From Megascapheus bottae (taxonomy: Eukaryota; Chordata; Mammalia; Rodentia; Geomyidae), in contig JANJXV010000013.1 in the NCBI GenBank assembly GCA_024803745.1, positions 8,804,001 through 8,868,000 on the forward strand: 64,000 bases of DNA, written 5' to 3'. A model generated the notes under the pieces. It worked only from the letters and a program-made list of their open reading frames with translations. It ran no database searches and had not been told where the DNA came from. The position numbers and the translations under genes are program-made. Shown piece after piece: positions 1 through 11,102 of this stretch (within the stretch, counting starts at the first letter, position 1; each line of letters begins with the position of its first letter).

Positions 1-2185
1 CCAGGCCCAGAGCCCAAGCCACATGATAGGGGGGAAAATGGTAAATTTGAGATGTGTTCTCATAGATAGATAAATAATACTATTCATAGTGATTTTGTAA
101 CACAAAAATAAACCATATCTTGCCAAAACAAGAAATAAGAGATATCAGAAAGAGCAGACTCTTACTATAACCAAGCTTCCCACAGGTAACCCTAGCAGAG
201 ATCCAGAGAAACTCAACCCAGGAGGATAAAGTCTGAAGTTTGTTCTGACCTCTTAAAGGTAATATCTTGTCTAAGCTACTTTGCCATGATCTGCAAAATA
301 AGGAGGTCAAATACTCTTGAACTTCAAGGTCCTTGCCTGCTCTCAAATCCTTGGAAAAGGACATGAACCCCGAAAGATCTAGATAGTTCCCTGCAAGAGT
401 AAGACACATCAGCTTCCAGACATCCAGCCCTGGTGATCACAGTAATTTCTCAATGTGTTCCTTTGGGTAGGTGTCTGGCTAGGAAGCAAAATTTTAGAAT
501 ACAACAGCTGGAGGGGTTGTCATTCTGGGGCCAGAGTGACCAGGCTATGTCTTACATCAGTAAGCTACATAGTGAAATAATCTAACAGGAGGTACCTGGC
601 ATACCTCAACTAGTACAGATTCTCAGTGAATGTTACATTAGCTGAGATGTCAGGAAACACTGTGCTGAACATGTAATTTGGGCTTGATCAATGTGTTTCC
701 ATCTCCTTTGTTTTAACAGTCATCTAAACAAGGTACTTAAAATTACAAAGGCTCATGAGGGCCATATCCACAGTAATAGCGATTACAGGTCTGCTTATTT
801 TAGCATCCTTCCAACCTTGATTCACTGGTATCTGGGAAAAATTTTTTATACTCACAGTTGTATTCTCTCATAGTTTGGGGAATTTCTGTGTTGTACATCT
901 TCCAATCAAAAAGTTCCATCTTACATTTTTGAGTATTGACATCAGCCTTGTGGAAACTGAAAAGAAAAGGCACAAAGCCATGATGGAAATGTTATCTCAA
1001 GGGAACCATGCCCAGATACCAGCTTAAAGAGTGTGATGTGATTTTTACACATCTTCATTGTGAAATGTCAGGAAAATCAATTGCAACTCCTTCCTTTGAT
1101 GGAGTCTTAAAGCACACATTGCCAAAGCTTGACAAGAAGCAAGGCAAATGGACAAGGAAATAACAGAATGAACCCCAGAATGAGGCCCTCACAGAAAGGT
1201 GTCTCGATTAGCCATCAGCATCACCTTGGAGCTGGCTTTTTGACTCTAAGATTCCTCAGTTTGCTGCCCAAGAGGTAATAGGGTCTACCTGGTGCTTGTC
1301 CAAGATCCAAGCCCTTCTTCTCTTCTTACTAGGAAATAATGTTGGCCATATTGTTTAACCTAACAGGTCCCATCATGCTCTGCTGGTGCAAAGATCAAAA
1401 CCTTTGTGTATAAAACACTGACCAGTGCATCAAGTCCTGGGCATCTCTTGGTAAATAGTCATTCCTTTCCTGTGGTCACCTGTGTTACCATCTTGTGTAA
1501 GCTCAAAAGCATCTTTCAATTCTAAGCAACTCAAATTGACTACTCCCCAGACATACTTGGGCATTTCCTTATAGCTACACAGGTGTAGCTATAAGCTACA
1601 CCTTAGGATGTCCTTAAATCATAAAAAAAAAGACAAAAGGCTTTCAAACTCCAACTTAGTGTCATCTCTATGAAAGTGTCCTAGACTCTCCTTTCTCTAA
1701 ATAGAACCAAGCTCTCTGTATCCTATACTTCTATAGTCTATGGATTTCCAAGGCCTAGACCATTACAGAGCAAATGATTCCTGAGTAGATGAGTCTATGC
1801 TATCTTAGGCATTCCTTTGTTAGACTAAGCTGTGTTTCTGTACATCCGGAATACCAGTCCTTTTCTGCTAGAAAGTGATTTCAGCAAGAGAGGAAGCTAG
1901 GGATTTTTCTACCTCTAGAACCTAGCATTGAACTGAAAAATGGTGACTTTTTCTCTCCATTTCTAACCTGTAATTGGATGATAGAATCAAAAGGAATTGT
2001 GGTTCTAGGCATTTACCATGTTTCCTTGAAAGGTGTAGTTTGAAATTAATAATAGCATATGAAATTGATGGATTGTCTCCTTATAACCAGGGCTCAGTAT
2101 GTTTGTAAATGAGCCACTTTTTCATCTTCCCAGTAGCAACACTGAATTTGATGTCATGATCTCCTCAGAAGAGTTCTGTAACTGA
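1..2185. other. Unique non-coding stretch, no repeat recognised
   Basis: AT-rich sequence with stop codons in all frames and no SINE, L1 or LTR that I recognise. Its one notable structure is the hairpin listed separately at 1568-1595. Short open frames (for example 80-409 minus) show no recognisable domain. Confidence 0.5.
1568..1595. repeat. 13-bp inverted repeat with 2-nt spacer (cruciform-capable palindrome)
   Basis: CTTATAGCTACAC at 1568-1580 is followed by AG and then by its exact reverse complement GTGTAGCTATAAG at 1583-1595. A further CTACACC copy follows immediately. The arms match perfectly. It could be a remnant of a palindromic transposon end or a local inversion-duplication; no element is identified. 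Confidence 0.85.
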
Positions 2186-2189
2186 GTAC

Positions 2190-2345
2190 CTAGGACCTTG
2201 GTCTTTGTAATCCAGTCAGTTACTGTGCTCCATTTTCTTTGGCTGTAAAATGGGAATGAAATGAGAACCAGTTATAGAACTGCTGTATTATATAATGCAA
2301 GCAAATAAGATGATACAGGATCAGAGGTTGTGTCCAGTAATAGCT
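2190..2345 (+). repeat. MIR SINE remnant
   Basis: The order of a cytosine-rich 'cttgg', a 'tccattttctttggctgtaaaatggg' type block and a degenerate 3' part ending in ATTATTATTATTAC matches the central and 3' parts of MIR (tRNA-derived ancient SINE). Heavily diverged; boundaries are approximate. Confidence 0.45.
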
Positions 2346-2844
2346 CAAGAAAGATGGTCGCTTTTGTGATTATTATTATTACATATTTTATGTGTAGCTA
2401 GCTATGTCTGACACAATGGGCTCACAGGAACTCCTTCAAGTCTTCCTTCATAGACAAGATTCACTAGAGGAGGCAGTTAGTACCATAAGAAATGATCCCA
2501 ATTCTCCTAAGTGAATATTAGAAAATATAGTTCTTCATCTACCCCATTGGATAGTATAGATTTCCTTCCAGTAATGAAAAATGTCTGCAATGATACATTA
2601 TTTTTTCCAAAGTTATCCTATCTGACAGAATTAAGAATCCAGGAAGAGATATAGTTTGGCTTTCTACTTCAGATTTAGAGGCAAGTGCAATTTAAAGAGT
2701 AATTAAAGTTACCCTACCATGGGACATAGTTTACCATGAAGAATCCCAGCTTACCTCAGTTGTTCTAGTATTAATAGCACTCTTTCATTTTTCACAAGTG
2801 TTCCACTGAAGGTAATAAGATTTTTGGACCTTTTTTATATTGGA

Positions 2845-2950
2845 GGAAACAAGTGTCTTGGAACTACGAAGGTCTGGATTCAAATCCTGACTCCACCACT
2901 TACTATGTGTCCATCTAGGGTGATTTGTAAATGCTTTCTGATTGTACAGT
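2845..2950 (+). repeat. MIR SINE remnant (core region)
   Basis: The segment GGTCTGGATTCAAATCCTGA followed by CTCCACCACTTACTATGTGT is the MIR B-box and conserved core in the usual order. It is truncated on both sides. Confidence 0.5.
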
Positions 2951-3544
2951 ATCATTTTGTGAAATGAGTTTCCTATTTCATGCCTTCTAGAGGCTTTGGA
3001 GACTTCCTTAATTCCTCTGAAATTGCTAGTTGCATACATCTGGATAGAGCATCTTATCATGCTTCCCACACTGGGCTGGGAAGGTTCCTAGACTGTCCCA
3101 GGAAAGCAATACATAGGAAATACCTGGCATAGGAAATACAGTGAGGTGTTAAGCATTCCTACATGCACAGGCTTTTTACACCCTGCACAAAATCAATTAT
3201 CAAGGCAATGACAAGAACAGGAAGTTGAACCAAGAGGCCATTGGATCAAGGTACAAAAGGTATCCATATGTAAGGTTAGTCCAGAAACAGGTCACTGGCC
3301 TCTACCCAGGGGAGGATTCTACCAAGAGTTGTAGAAAAAAAAACATTCTACAAAGAATCTATCCTGTACAACCCCCTTGAATGGCCAGGAATACCTAAAA
3401 GTGAAACTCTAAGTATATTTTTATTAAAATAAATCGAAGACTACCGGTTCTAACAGATGATGAAATGAACAATGACTAAATAGTCCATGTTTTCTCTCAT
3501 GTTTTGAAATTTTATTGTTGGCTTTTTTTGTTGTTTTTATTTTT

Positions 3545-3722
3545 GTTTTGTTTGGACTTCGGGCCTGAGCACCATATTGGGGCTTTCCTCAAGGTTAGTG
3601 CTCTACCACTTGACCCACAGCACCACTGCCAGCCTTTTCTGTGTATGTGCTACCAAGGAATGGAACCCAGGGCTTCATCCATGCTAGGTCAGCACTCTAC
3701 ACTAGGCCACGCTCCTGGCCCC
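3545..3722 (-). repeat. Family-A SINE (ID-like tRNA dimer), antisense
   Basis: Reads on the minus strand as a left tRNA-like half (tctaggccacgctcctggcc side) followed by a right half ending near 3550. On the plus strand GGCCTGAGCACCATATTGG and CTAGGTCAGCACTCTACA are diagnostic. Diverged, with lost bases in both halves. Confidence 0.8.
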
Positions 3723-3774
3723 AATTGTTGCATTTTTTGAGGCTTCCTTTTACAAGCCTATTTTGTTAAGAAAC

Positions 3775-4365
3775 ATTAGGGAATTATAACTACATATACC
3801 ATAGGTTTCATTCAGTTAAACAGTACAGTTCAATGGTCTTATTTTATAAACTGAACTAATCACCACAAGCTAAGTAATCACCTTCCATAAGGAATGGAGA
3901 TTCTACTTGTATTTCCAGTTCTTGGAGGCTGAAACAGGATGGGAATTTTTGAGGCCAACTGAGGCTATGTATTAATACCCTGTCTGGAAAATCCAAGACA
4001 AATGTAAATATAAACAAACAAGATCTCCAAACCCATTAGCAATCATTCCTCATTCCTTATCTCCCCAGCCCCTGGCAATTAGCAATCTATTTACTGTCCT
4101 CATACATTTGCTTATTCTGCACATATCACAGACAGGACCCATACAATAAATACGTATTCTTGCCCAACTGGCTTATTTCACTTCACATATTTTCCAGGCT
4201 AATCCATATTGCAGCATGTACCAGTACTTCACACCTTTTTTTAAATTGTTGAATAACATTTAGTTGTGTGTATATATCACATTTCGTGATGGGCATTTGG
4301 GTTTTTTTCATTTTTGAAGAAATGAATAATTCTGCTATGCACATTTGGGTAAAAATGTTTTATAT
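3775..4365 (-). repeat. Ancient LINE-1 3'-end remnant interrupted by a B1-like fragment
   Basis: The plus strand shows the antisense of an old mammalian L1 3' region: CAGTACAGTTCAATGG near 3826, CCCCTGGCAATTAGCAATC near 4069, then ACTGGCTTATTTCACTTCAC, GCAGCATGTACCAGTACTTC and GATGGGCATTTGGGTT in the expected order. Roughly 3898-4015 is a foreign insertion resembling a family-B/B1 left half. No coding capacity remains. Confidence 0.6.
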
Positions 4366-4369
4366 ACCA

Positions 4370-4615
4370 ATGCCTTCCTTGCTCAGTAAGCCTTGTGACC
4401 ATCACTCAACCTTCCTGGGTTTACTCAAGGTGCTGCTGTCATGTTAGAAACCAACACTCATGGTCCTCTTCCTTTTCCGTATCCAATTATTTTTTACTTA
4501 ATGTCAACTGATTCCATCTTTCCACTCTCTTTCAGATACCATAGATTTTATTCTCCCTCCAAGCATTCAAATGCTAGCCCTTCACTGCCCAATGAAATTT
4601 CCAGGAGATTTATTA
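4370..4615. other. Non-coding stretch without recognised feature
   Basis: Pyrimidine-rich and AT-rich. The frame beginning 4441 has no recognisable domain and runs on into MIR sequence. Confidence 0.4.
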
Positions 4616-4619
4616 ATTT

Positions 4620-4790
4620 ATTCTTTTCCCCTCATCTAAGTTGCTTTATCTGCAAAATAGAGGAGAAAAGAATAATAATAACTATTTTATGGAAACTTTT
4701 TAAAGTTCAAATGAGATTTTTGAAATAATGTGTATGAAACACCCAACTTGGCACTCGGCATATTGATGTTTTAGTGATTGGGTTTGGATG
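4620..4790 (+). repeat. MIR SINE remnant
   Basis: CCCCTCATCTAAGTTGCTTT and TATCTGCAAAATAGAGGAGA, then AATAATAATAACTATTTTAT and a 'cacttggcactcggcat'-like 3' part, follow MIR order from core to 3' end. It is immediately followed by unrelated sequence and a family-A SINE. Confidence 0.55.
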
Positions 4791-4852
4791 CAAGTAACTA
4801 AAATCAGAAAAAAGAATTACAGTATGGCAAGAAATGTACGGGTGAATATATT

Positions 4853-5042
4853 TTTTGCCAGTCCTGGGTGTTGAACTCAGAGCCTGAGCACTGTCCTTGG
4901 GCTTTCTCAAGGACAGAACTCTACCACTTGAGTCACAGAACCACTTGTGGCTTTTTTCCACGTATGTGGTACCAAGGAATTGAACCTGGGTCTTCGTGCA
5001 TGCTAGGCAAGCACTCTACCACTAGGCCAAACTCATGGCTCC
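4853..5042 (-). repeat. Family-A SINE, antisense, near full length
   Basis: The plus strand runs TTTTTTGCCAGTCCTGGGTG (poly-T being the element's A-tail), GCACTGTCCTTGGGCTTTCT, CTCTACCACTTGAGTCACAG, then GCAAGCACTCTACCACTAGG. Both tRNA-like halves are present. Confidence 0.9.
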
Positions 5043-5746
5043 CTGGGTGGATAATTTTGTTTCCTTTCTTTTGAGCATAAGTTTAAATTCATTTCCAATT
5101 ATTAAGTTATCCAATTAGTAAATAATCTTCCCCCAAACCACTTGAAAGTGGAGCAAATTCTATAAAACAAAGATTTTCAACTGTTGCACAAAAGGGTGGC
5201 CATGACATGATCATTGAACTAAGGGGAACAAAAAATGTTAAGACTAATAATTGTCTCATATTTCTTCCTGAAGTCTCTCTTCCTGGGTCAGAGAGGGGAA
5301 ACCCATGCAGAATACTACAGCCTTGCAAAAATGTTTCTTTGCAGCTGAGCAATTCAAATTTTCAGAGTACTATATGAGAAAAGAAAAGGTACTGCAGAAA
5401 AATCTCAACACAGAAATCTGCTTATGTGTTCGGATATTTGTAGAATATGATTCCACCAGAATGGACACAGAACAATGAACATAGAACAGTTAGGAGAAAG
5501 CTAAGAACTAAAACACTTCCAGTGTTGGTGTAGGAATGACTCTGAAAAGATCACATCTCAAAGACAGAAATAAATGACCCTTAGAGTTAAAACTCTTAAC
5601 TAGCCCTAACTAAAGTTTTCAAAAAGACTTGGAAGGATCAAGGAAATCTATAAACAATTTAAATGCACTCCAAAAGAAAACTCATCACTCTTAACAAACA
5701 ACAAAATTCATTCAATAATGTAATGTGCATAACATTAAGCATTAAT

Positions 5747-5764
5747 AAAAATTATTAGACATGT
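5747..5764. repeat. 18-bp target-site duplication, left copy
   Basis: AAAATTATTAGACATGTA is identical to 6291-6308. The pair brackets the SINE plus polypurine tract and proves that both arrived as, or grew from, a single insertion. Confidence 0.92.
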
Positions 5765-5943
5765 AGTTTGGCCTAGTGGTAGGGTGCTTGTCTAGGATGC
5801 ATGAAGACCTGGGTTCCCTTCCTCAGTACCATATACATAGAAAAAAGCCAGAAGTGGTGCTGGAACTCACAAGGTAGAGCTCTAGCCTTGAGAAAGCCCA
5901 AGGACAGCGCTCAGGCCCTGAGTTCAGGCCCCAGGACTAACAA
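5765..5943 (+). repeat. Family-A SINE (exemplar), sense
   Basis: Left half GTTTGGCCTAGTGGTAGGGT with an A-box-like GGCCTAGTGG and a B-box-like GGGTTCCCTTCC. Right half AGGTAGAGCTCTAGCCTTGA to CCCCAGGACTAAC. It begins exactly after the left TSD, so the 5' end is complete. The tail continues into the adjacent purine tract. Family-A elements should be RNA polymerase III transcribed and mobilised by L1; this copy's boxes are mutated. Confidence 0.92.
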
Positions 5944-6294
5944 AAGAAAGAAGAAGAAGGAGAAGAAGGAGAAGGAGAAGCAGAAGCAGAAGGAGAAGCA
6001 GAAGCAGAAGGAGAAAAAGAGGAAGAGGAAGAGGAAGAGGAAGGGGAAGGGGAAGGGGAAGGAAGGGGAAGGAGAAGGAGAAGGAGAAGGGGAAGGAGAA
6101 GGGGAAGGAGAAGGAGAAGGAGAAGGAGAAGGAGAAGCAGAAGGAGAAAAAGAGGAAGAGGAAGGGGAAGGGGAAGGGGAAGGGGAAGGAGAAGGAGAAG
6201 GAGAAGGAGAAGGAGAAGGAGAAGGAGAAGGAGAAGAAGAAGAAGAAGAAGAAGAAGAAGAAGAAGAAGAAGAAGAAGAAGAAGAAGAGGAAAA
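5942..6294 (+). repeat. ~350-bp polypurine (GAA/GGA/GAAGGA) tract, expanded SINE tail
   Basis: Only five cytosines (5981, 5987, 5999, 6005, 6138) interrupt an otherwise all-purine plus strand; 6139-6294 is 156 uninterrupted purines. The sequence passes from (GAA) through (GGGGAA) and (GGAGAA) to a pure (GAA)n block at 6235-6290. It lies inside the TSD pair, so it is the evolved A-rich tail of the SINE. The 166-codon plus frame and 135-codon minus frame here are translations of the repeat, not genes. Confidence 0.95.
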
Positions 6295-6308
6295 TTATTA
6301 GACATGTA
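6291..6308. repeat. 18-bp target-site duplication, right copy
   Basis: Perfect match to 5747-5764. Confidence 0.92.
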
Positions 6309-6414
6309 AACTAGTAAGGAAATGTAATCCATTTGCCCAACCATAGTCAGCAGTAAAATTAGTCAAAACAAAGAAATAAAAAAAATATCTTGGAAATAGC
6401 AAGGAGAGTTTTGT

Positions 6415-6522
6415 TGTAAGATAGGATGTCACTATGTTTCCTGGGCTAGTCTCTAATCCATAATATCCCCTCCCTCTGCTGAAGGATGGGATTGTAGGTG
6501 TGAACCATCACAGCCAGCTCAT
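6415..6522 (-). repeat. B1/7SL-like SINE monomer, antisense
   Basis: GATGTCACTATGTTTCCTGG, GCTAGTCTCTAATCC and ATTGTAGGTGTGAACCATCA correspond to the antisense of a B1/Alu-type left monomer. No tRNA-like right half is attached, unlike family B. Confidence 0.7.
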
Positions 6523-6939
6523 GGGGGTTTTTAAACACAATTAGAAGGGTGTGAAACGATTTCAAGTAAAATGCAAGAATAATGAAGAGAGAAATCAAAA
6601 GATTTTTTCAAAAGAAAATAGAACCCCTAGAACTTAAAACTACAACCAGAATATTAAAAAAAATTATTAGCTAGGCTTGCTAGGTGGACTGAATTTACCA
6701 TCAGTGAATTTGAAAGTAAAATATCTGAAACATGCCAAATTGAATCACTAAGAGAATGAAACCTAAAAAACAAAAAACAAAAGCATATTTCAGATGCTCA
6801 GTAACTTGGAAATAAATATACAGCAGTTTAACATGTATGGAATTAAAACTCAGAAATGAGATTACATGGTTAAAGGAATAAAATAAGTTGGTATCATAAT
6901 GGCTTAAAAATAGTTAAGCCAAAAATATACATACTCCGA

Positions 6940-7250
6940 GAAGGATCAATAGATAAAATCAGACCAGGAACATTACAATTTAATTGCTAACAAAGAAAAG
7001 AAAAATATAACTCAAACAGTGCAAGATGGATGAAAAGAGGAAGGGAATAGGGAATTTAGTCACAGTATTCAATCACTGAATCGAATAATTTTAAGAAAAT
7101 TAAGGGAAGGTATTGGATTGGGAGGAATGGGAGATGATAAAAAGGACTGGCATTGATTAAAATGCATTGTACTCATAAACAGATTTGTTAAATGGTGACT
7201 CCTTTGTATAACTGCTTAAAGATCACAGAAATATAAAAATGAAAAAAATA
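6940..7250 (+). repeat. Possible old L1 3'-UTR remnant
   Basis: A G-rich stretch (GGGAAGGTATTGGATTGGGA) followed by AATGCATTGTACTCATAAAC and CTTTGTATAACTGC resembles the 3' terminus of old L1 subfamilies. The match is weak. Confidence 0.25.
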
Positions 7251-7296
7251 TTAAAAAGAGCAGTGGAAGAAGACAGCATGTTACACAGAAGACAAA

Positions 7297-7549
7297 AATG
7301 GTATAAATTTCTTTTTTCATATATTTTATTGTAATTAATAGAAGGGTTACATTATATTCGCCAGATAGAAGGTGCATTACTTCACAAACATTGATACCCT
7401 TTCTCGTGTCTTGGTCCCCATTTCCCATCCCCATCCCCACTCCTCATCTTGTTTCCCCCCTTCCCTATCCTATTTCAAATAACCAAATAAGCATATATAC
7501 AATATATCAGATAACAAGGTGAAATATTTTAACAATGGTATAAATTTCT
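7297..7549 (-). mobile_element. 5'-truncated LINE-1 3' end (about 220 bp) with 16-bp TSD
   Basis: AATGGTATAAATTTCT occurs at 7297-7312 and again at 7534-7549. Between them the plus strand starts TTTTTTCATATATTTTATTG (the antisense poly(A) signal and tail), GTAATTAATAGAAGGGTTAC, and then C-rich CCCATTTCCCATCCCCATCC, which is the antisense of the G-rich tract in the L1 3' UTR. Only 3'-UTR sequence is retained, so there is no coding content. Confidence 0.9.
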
Positions 7550-7554
7550 ACAGA

Positions 7555-8425
7555 CATCTCATGAGAGGCACTCCATGTAGGAAGGCTATAAAATAAGATG
7601 TTTAAATTGCTGAAAGAGGTCTGAAGGGGTAGAGCTTGGTCCAGTCTGGGGAGAGTTTGGAACATTTTGGGGGTAGCTCAGTGTAGTCTCAGAGAAGTTT
7701 GTTCCAGACCTGGAACTCTATAACACCAATGTCTGAATTCCCTCGTTTATCATTTACCATCTCTGCACAGTTCTTGCACTCAAGTTTCAGCTCTCACAGA
7801 CACATTCCAGTCAGAAAAAAAAAAGAAAGAAAAGAAAAGGAAAAGGAAAAGGGAGAATGAATTTCACGTCCCTTCTTTTACAGACATTTATTCCATCACA
7901 CAAAAACTAATGGAATTAGTCACAGAGCCACATATACAAAGGCAAGGAAGTCTAGAAAACAAACTTGATTCCAGAGGCCCTGTATCCAGATAGCAGTCTG
8001 GGGTTCCATTGTTAAACAAGCTGGAAAGAAAGAAAATTTGGACAACTAGTCATTTTTTTTACCTCTGATATTAACATATTCAGTAAATGTTAGTTCCTTT
8101 CTTTTTTTTTTGTACCTTTCAAACTTGAATATGCATAGAAGTTGATAAATGTGCATTCAGAATGAGTAATTCTAGGTGGGATGGGGTCCTCGCATATGCA
8201 TATTTAACAAGTGCCAGATCATGTTAATCCTGTCTATCCACAAGTCCACAGAGGGGCAAGGTTAGAGTTCAAGAAGAAAGTACGTTTTCTATTCAGTCCA
8301 GCAGTATATATCTGGAGGTGTCACTGCTTAGGTTCTTGTACATACTTTCACACACTAGTAACTGCTTCAAATCAAGTAGGCAATTTTTTTCTAAATTATA
8401 TTTCTATCCTCTTTTTATTCTTGTG
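7555..8425. other. Non-coding stretch; A/G-rich run at 7817-7852
   Basis: No interspersed repeat recognised. AAAAAAAAAAGAAAGAAAAG and following GGAAAAG units at 7817-7852 form a short purine microsatellite. Nothing else is supportable. Confidence 0.4.
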
Positions 8426-8429
8426 CAAA

Positions 8430-8505
8430 ATACACAAGATGTGTAACCTTGAGTAATCTACCAGTCCTCATAGATAAAATGAAGGCATTGGAACAGATGA
8501 TATGC
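8430..8505 (+). repeat. Possible MIR fragment
   Basis: GTGTAACCTTGAGTAATCTA followed by CCTCATAGATAAAATGAAGG resembles the MIR core to 3' transition. Short and weak. Confidence 0.3.
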
Positions 8506-8509
8506 AAGT

Positions 8510-9675
8510 GTCCTTCCCGTTTTGTCCATTTTATTTGCACCTGTTATATAAGCCAACACTTGCTCACTTCTATAGACCATGAATAAGCAAATGACAGCCT
8601 ACAGAACAAAACAGGCTTACTACCTGGCTAGGGAAATAAAGTTTTCCTGGAACACAGACTTACCCGTCCAGTTCACATAACAATGGCAGGACTGAAGAAT
8701 GGTGAAAACAATTGTAGAGACACAAAGTCTAAAAAATTTCTTTTCTGGCCCTTTATGAGCCAAGATTCTACATTAGTGAAATAAACAAATTCACATTAGC
8801 AAACTATTTAAGAAAACTTTACTTTTAGTAAAGTATATCTTTCTTCTACCCACTTATTATTTCACATCTATGGTTTGAAAACAAATATAAGATGGCATTG
8901 ATTTCTAAGACTTTCTGAGAAACAGACTACCAAAGAAATAGATGATAGAGTATTTCCTTAATTCCAGGAAAATAACTTTCATCTTCCCTTGAAATATCAG
9001 GTTTAATTTCCTCTCCAGAAATTATACTGCAAAAAATATTTTGGAATATATCCCAAAGAAGTGAGTACATAAAATCCTGGCAAAAAATGCTGAAAATAGT
9101 TTTACATTTGTAGAATATGTCCTCCTTTCAAGGAAAAGAATCACAAATCCAGGGGAATTCAGAAAAGGAAGACAGGAAAAATCTGTCTGGGTTTCAGACT
9201 AAAGAAAAAGCACAAAGAAAAGAAAAAGGAAAAGTACAAGGCAAAGGGTTAGCCCCTGAAACAGGTCACGGGAAATTCAAATTATATGGAGTTTAAAAGC
9301 CCAGGGCAAATTTGAACCTGATTCATTGCTGGTTAAGACCCAAAAGAAGAAACACCTGCAGCACTGAAGTCCAAAGTTATTAATGTAGCTGTTGTCCACA
9401 TCGTTTAGACAGGAAGGACATGTGTCAGTGGCTTCTCAGAAGAGTTGTCAGAGGTCATTTTTCTGAGCAAGGTCCTGTGTCCTTCTCAAGAGCAGTTAGA
9501 ATGTTCATCAGAAATGACACAGAGGTCTTATCCTTCAGCTGAGGCAAATAAACAAATAAATAAATAAATGGCTGGATGAGATCTTATACAGGAGCCTAGA
9601 TTTCCCTTCCTTTCTTGAATCAGGTAGCCCTGAGATCAAACATGGACTCATTATTCCTGAAATATAAAGTTTAAT
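8510..9675. other. Non-coding stretch; (AAAT)n at 9543-9569
   Basis: A-rich, with several AAGAAAAAG runs (9200-9240) and a short (AAAT)n. No gene or recognised transposon. Confidence 0.4.
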
Positions 9676-9679
9676 ATGT

Positions 9680-9790
9680 CATCTCTGGTCCTCAATTTTC
9701 CCCTCTACAGACTGCAAATGATAGATGTCCTCGAAAACGAATTTACAGAATTTACAGTAAGTGCTTGGCAAGCAATAGATACTGCCATTC
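9680..9790 (+). repeat. Possible MIR 3' fragment
   Basis: GGTCCTCAATTTTCCCCTCT, then CAGTAAGTGCTTGGCAAGCA, follows MIR 3'-end order. Diverged. Confidence 0.3.
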
Positions 9791-10236
9791 CCCACAAATA
9801 TACACCTCCTCCACCATCATTGTCATTATTACATTGGCCCAAATAGGTACCATTAACCTCCATTGTCTGGTCAGCTCTTGCCTAGGACCAGCTTGGGAGC
9901 TGTAGTTGCTAGCCAGTCTGAAGACATCAGTGTCTATTCTATAGTGGTATTGAAAAGGGTAGAGCTAAAATTTGACTAGGTTGCCATTGTATCTGAGCTT
10001 TGCAGACTGTCCCTGTCCCTGCCCTGGGAAAAAGCAGGAATGATTGGCAGCAAAACGAACAAGCACCTGAGGGAAATGAGATGACCAAGGCTTTTGACAG
10101 GATTGCTTCTGTTGTTTACTTCTCCCAGTGTAAGCACATGGTGTTCAAGGCTCTATCTCCTACCTTTCACTGTCTCCAAAAGATATCTCTGCTCAAATGT
10201 CAACATGCAGTTTACTGTATTCAAAGCTCTGTTCAG

Positions 10237-10238
<2 letters not shown>

Positions 10239-10293
<55 letters not shown>
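10239..10293 (+). repeat. (GT)n microsatellite
   Basis: About 27 uninterrupted GT units. It abuts the tail end of the antisense family-B SINE that follows, so it is probably derived from that tail. Overlapping frames of VCVCVC are artefacts. Confidence 0.95.
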
Positions 10294-10296
<3 letters not shown>

Positions 10297-10506
10297 ATTT
10301 TTGGGGGGAGGGATGAGTCATGGATCTTGAACTCAGGGCCTGGGCACTGTCCTTGATCTCATCAGCCATAGTGCCACTTCAAGATTTTGGTGGTTAATTG
10401 GAGATAAGAGTCTCACAGACTTTCATACCTGGTCTGGCTTTGAACCACTATCTTCAGATCTCAGCCTCCTGAGTAGCTAGAATTACAGACATGAGCCACT
10501 GGCCCA
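10294..10506 (-). repeat. Family-B composite SINE, antisense
   Basis: The plus strand shows CTCAGGGCCTGGGCACTGTC, TGGTGGTTAATTGGAGATAA, then CAGATCTCAGCCTCCTGAGT and ATTACAGACATGAGCCACTG. The right tRNA-like half is partly eroded; the left 7SL-like half is well preserved. Confidence 0.9.
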
Positions 10507-10514
10507 CAGCTCAG

Positions 10515-10805
10515 ATATTATATTTAAAGTCCTTCTACAACTTAAAACAGGATCTTTCTCCTCCAGCCCTTACCACCTGCCTCTTTATCTGCCTCATTTT
10601 TTTACAGAAATCCTGTTTCCTACATATCATACACTTATTTGTTTATTGTCTACCTCAGACTATTGGAATGTAAACTCCATGATACTGAAGACTTTTCTCA
10701 GATCAGAGACTTGGCTTTGTTTTCTAAAGTGTCCACAAAATACAAATATTATCTGAATTGCAGTAGTCATAGTATGAGTATTTATCAACTATTTACTGAG
10801 TAAAT
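10515..10805 (+). repeat. L2 LINE 3'-end remnant
   Basis: TTATTTGTTTATTGTCTACC, TGGAATGTAAACTCCATGAT and GAGTATTTATCAACTATTTA occur in L2 3'-end order (stop-dense, non-coding). Upstream TTACCACCTGCCTCTTTATC may belong to the same copy. Confidence 0.5.
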
Positions 10806-11102
10806 ATAATCCACCTACCTCTAGGAACAAAACGAGATGAAACGATTTTATTTAGGAAAGGAATCTGCAGATAGCAGATAAGCAAATATTTTAAAAAAGT
10901 AATAGAGAATCTCAGTGTGAAGGAAAGGGTAAGTTTATCCTCAGAATGGACACTAGCACAGAAATATGTCCTAGTTCTGCACACATTCACAGCAACCAAG
11001 GCCAAAAGTGGAAGAAAAAGCAGTGATAATCAAAGAGGGCTGCTTTTTCATAGGGAGGGTTGTTAACATACATCTTGGTCACCAATTGTTTTTTTGTTTT
11101 TT

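Noticed and set aside
5170..5235. Possible MER20-type DNA transposon fragment
   Set aside because: Similarity limited to a short degenerate block; could be chance.
5801..6344. Long open frames (166 codons plus, 135 codons minus) rich in Glu/Gly/Lys or Leu/Pro/Ser
   Set aside because: They are translations of the SINE and its polypurine tail on opposite strands. A tri/hexanucleotide repeat lacks stops by construction.
10000..10356. 118-codon frame with a Val-Cys repeat
   Set aside because: Runs through a (GT)n microsatellite and an antisense SINE. Two phases are equally open.
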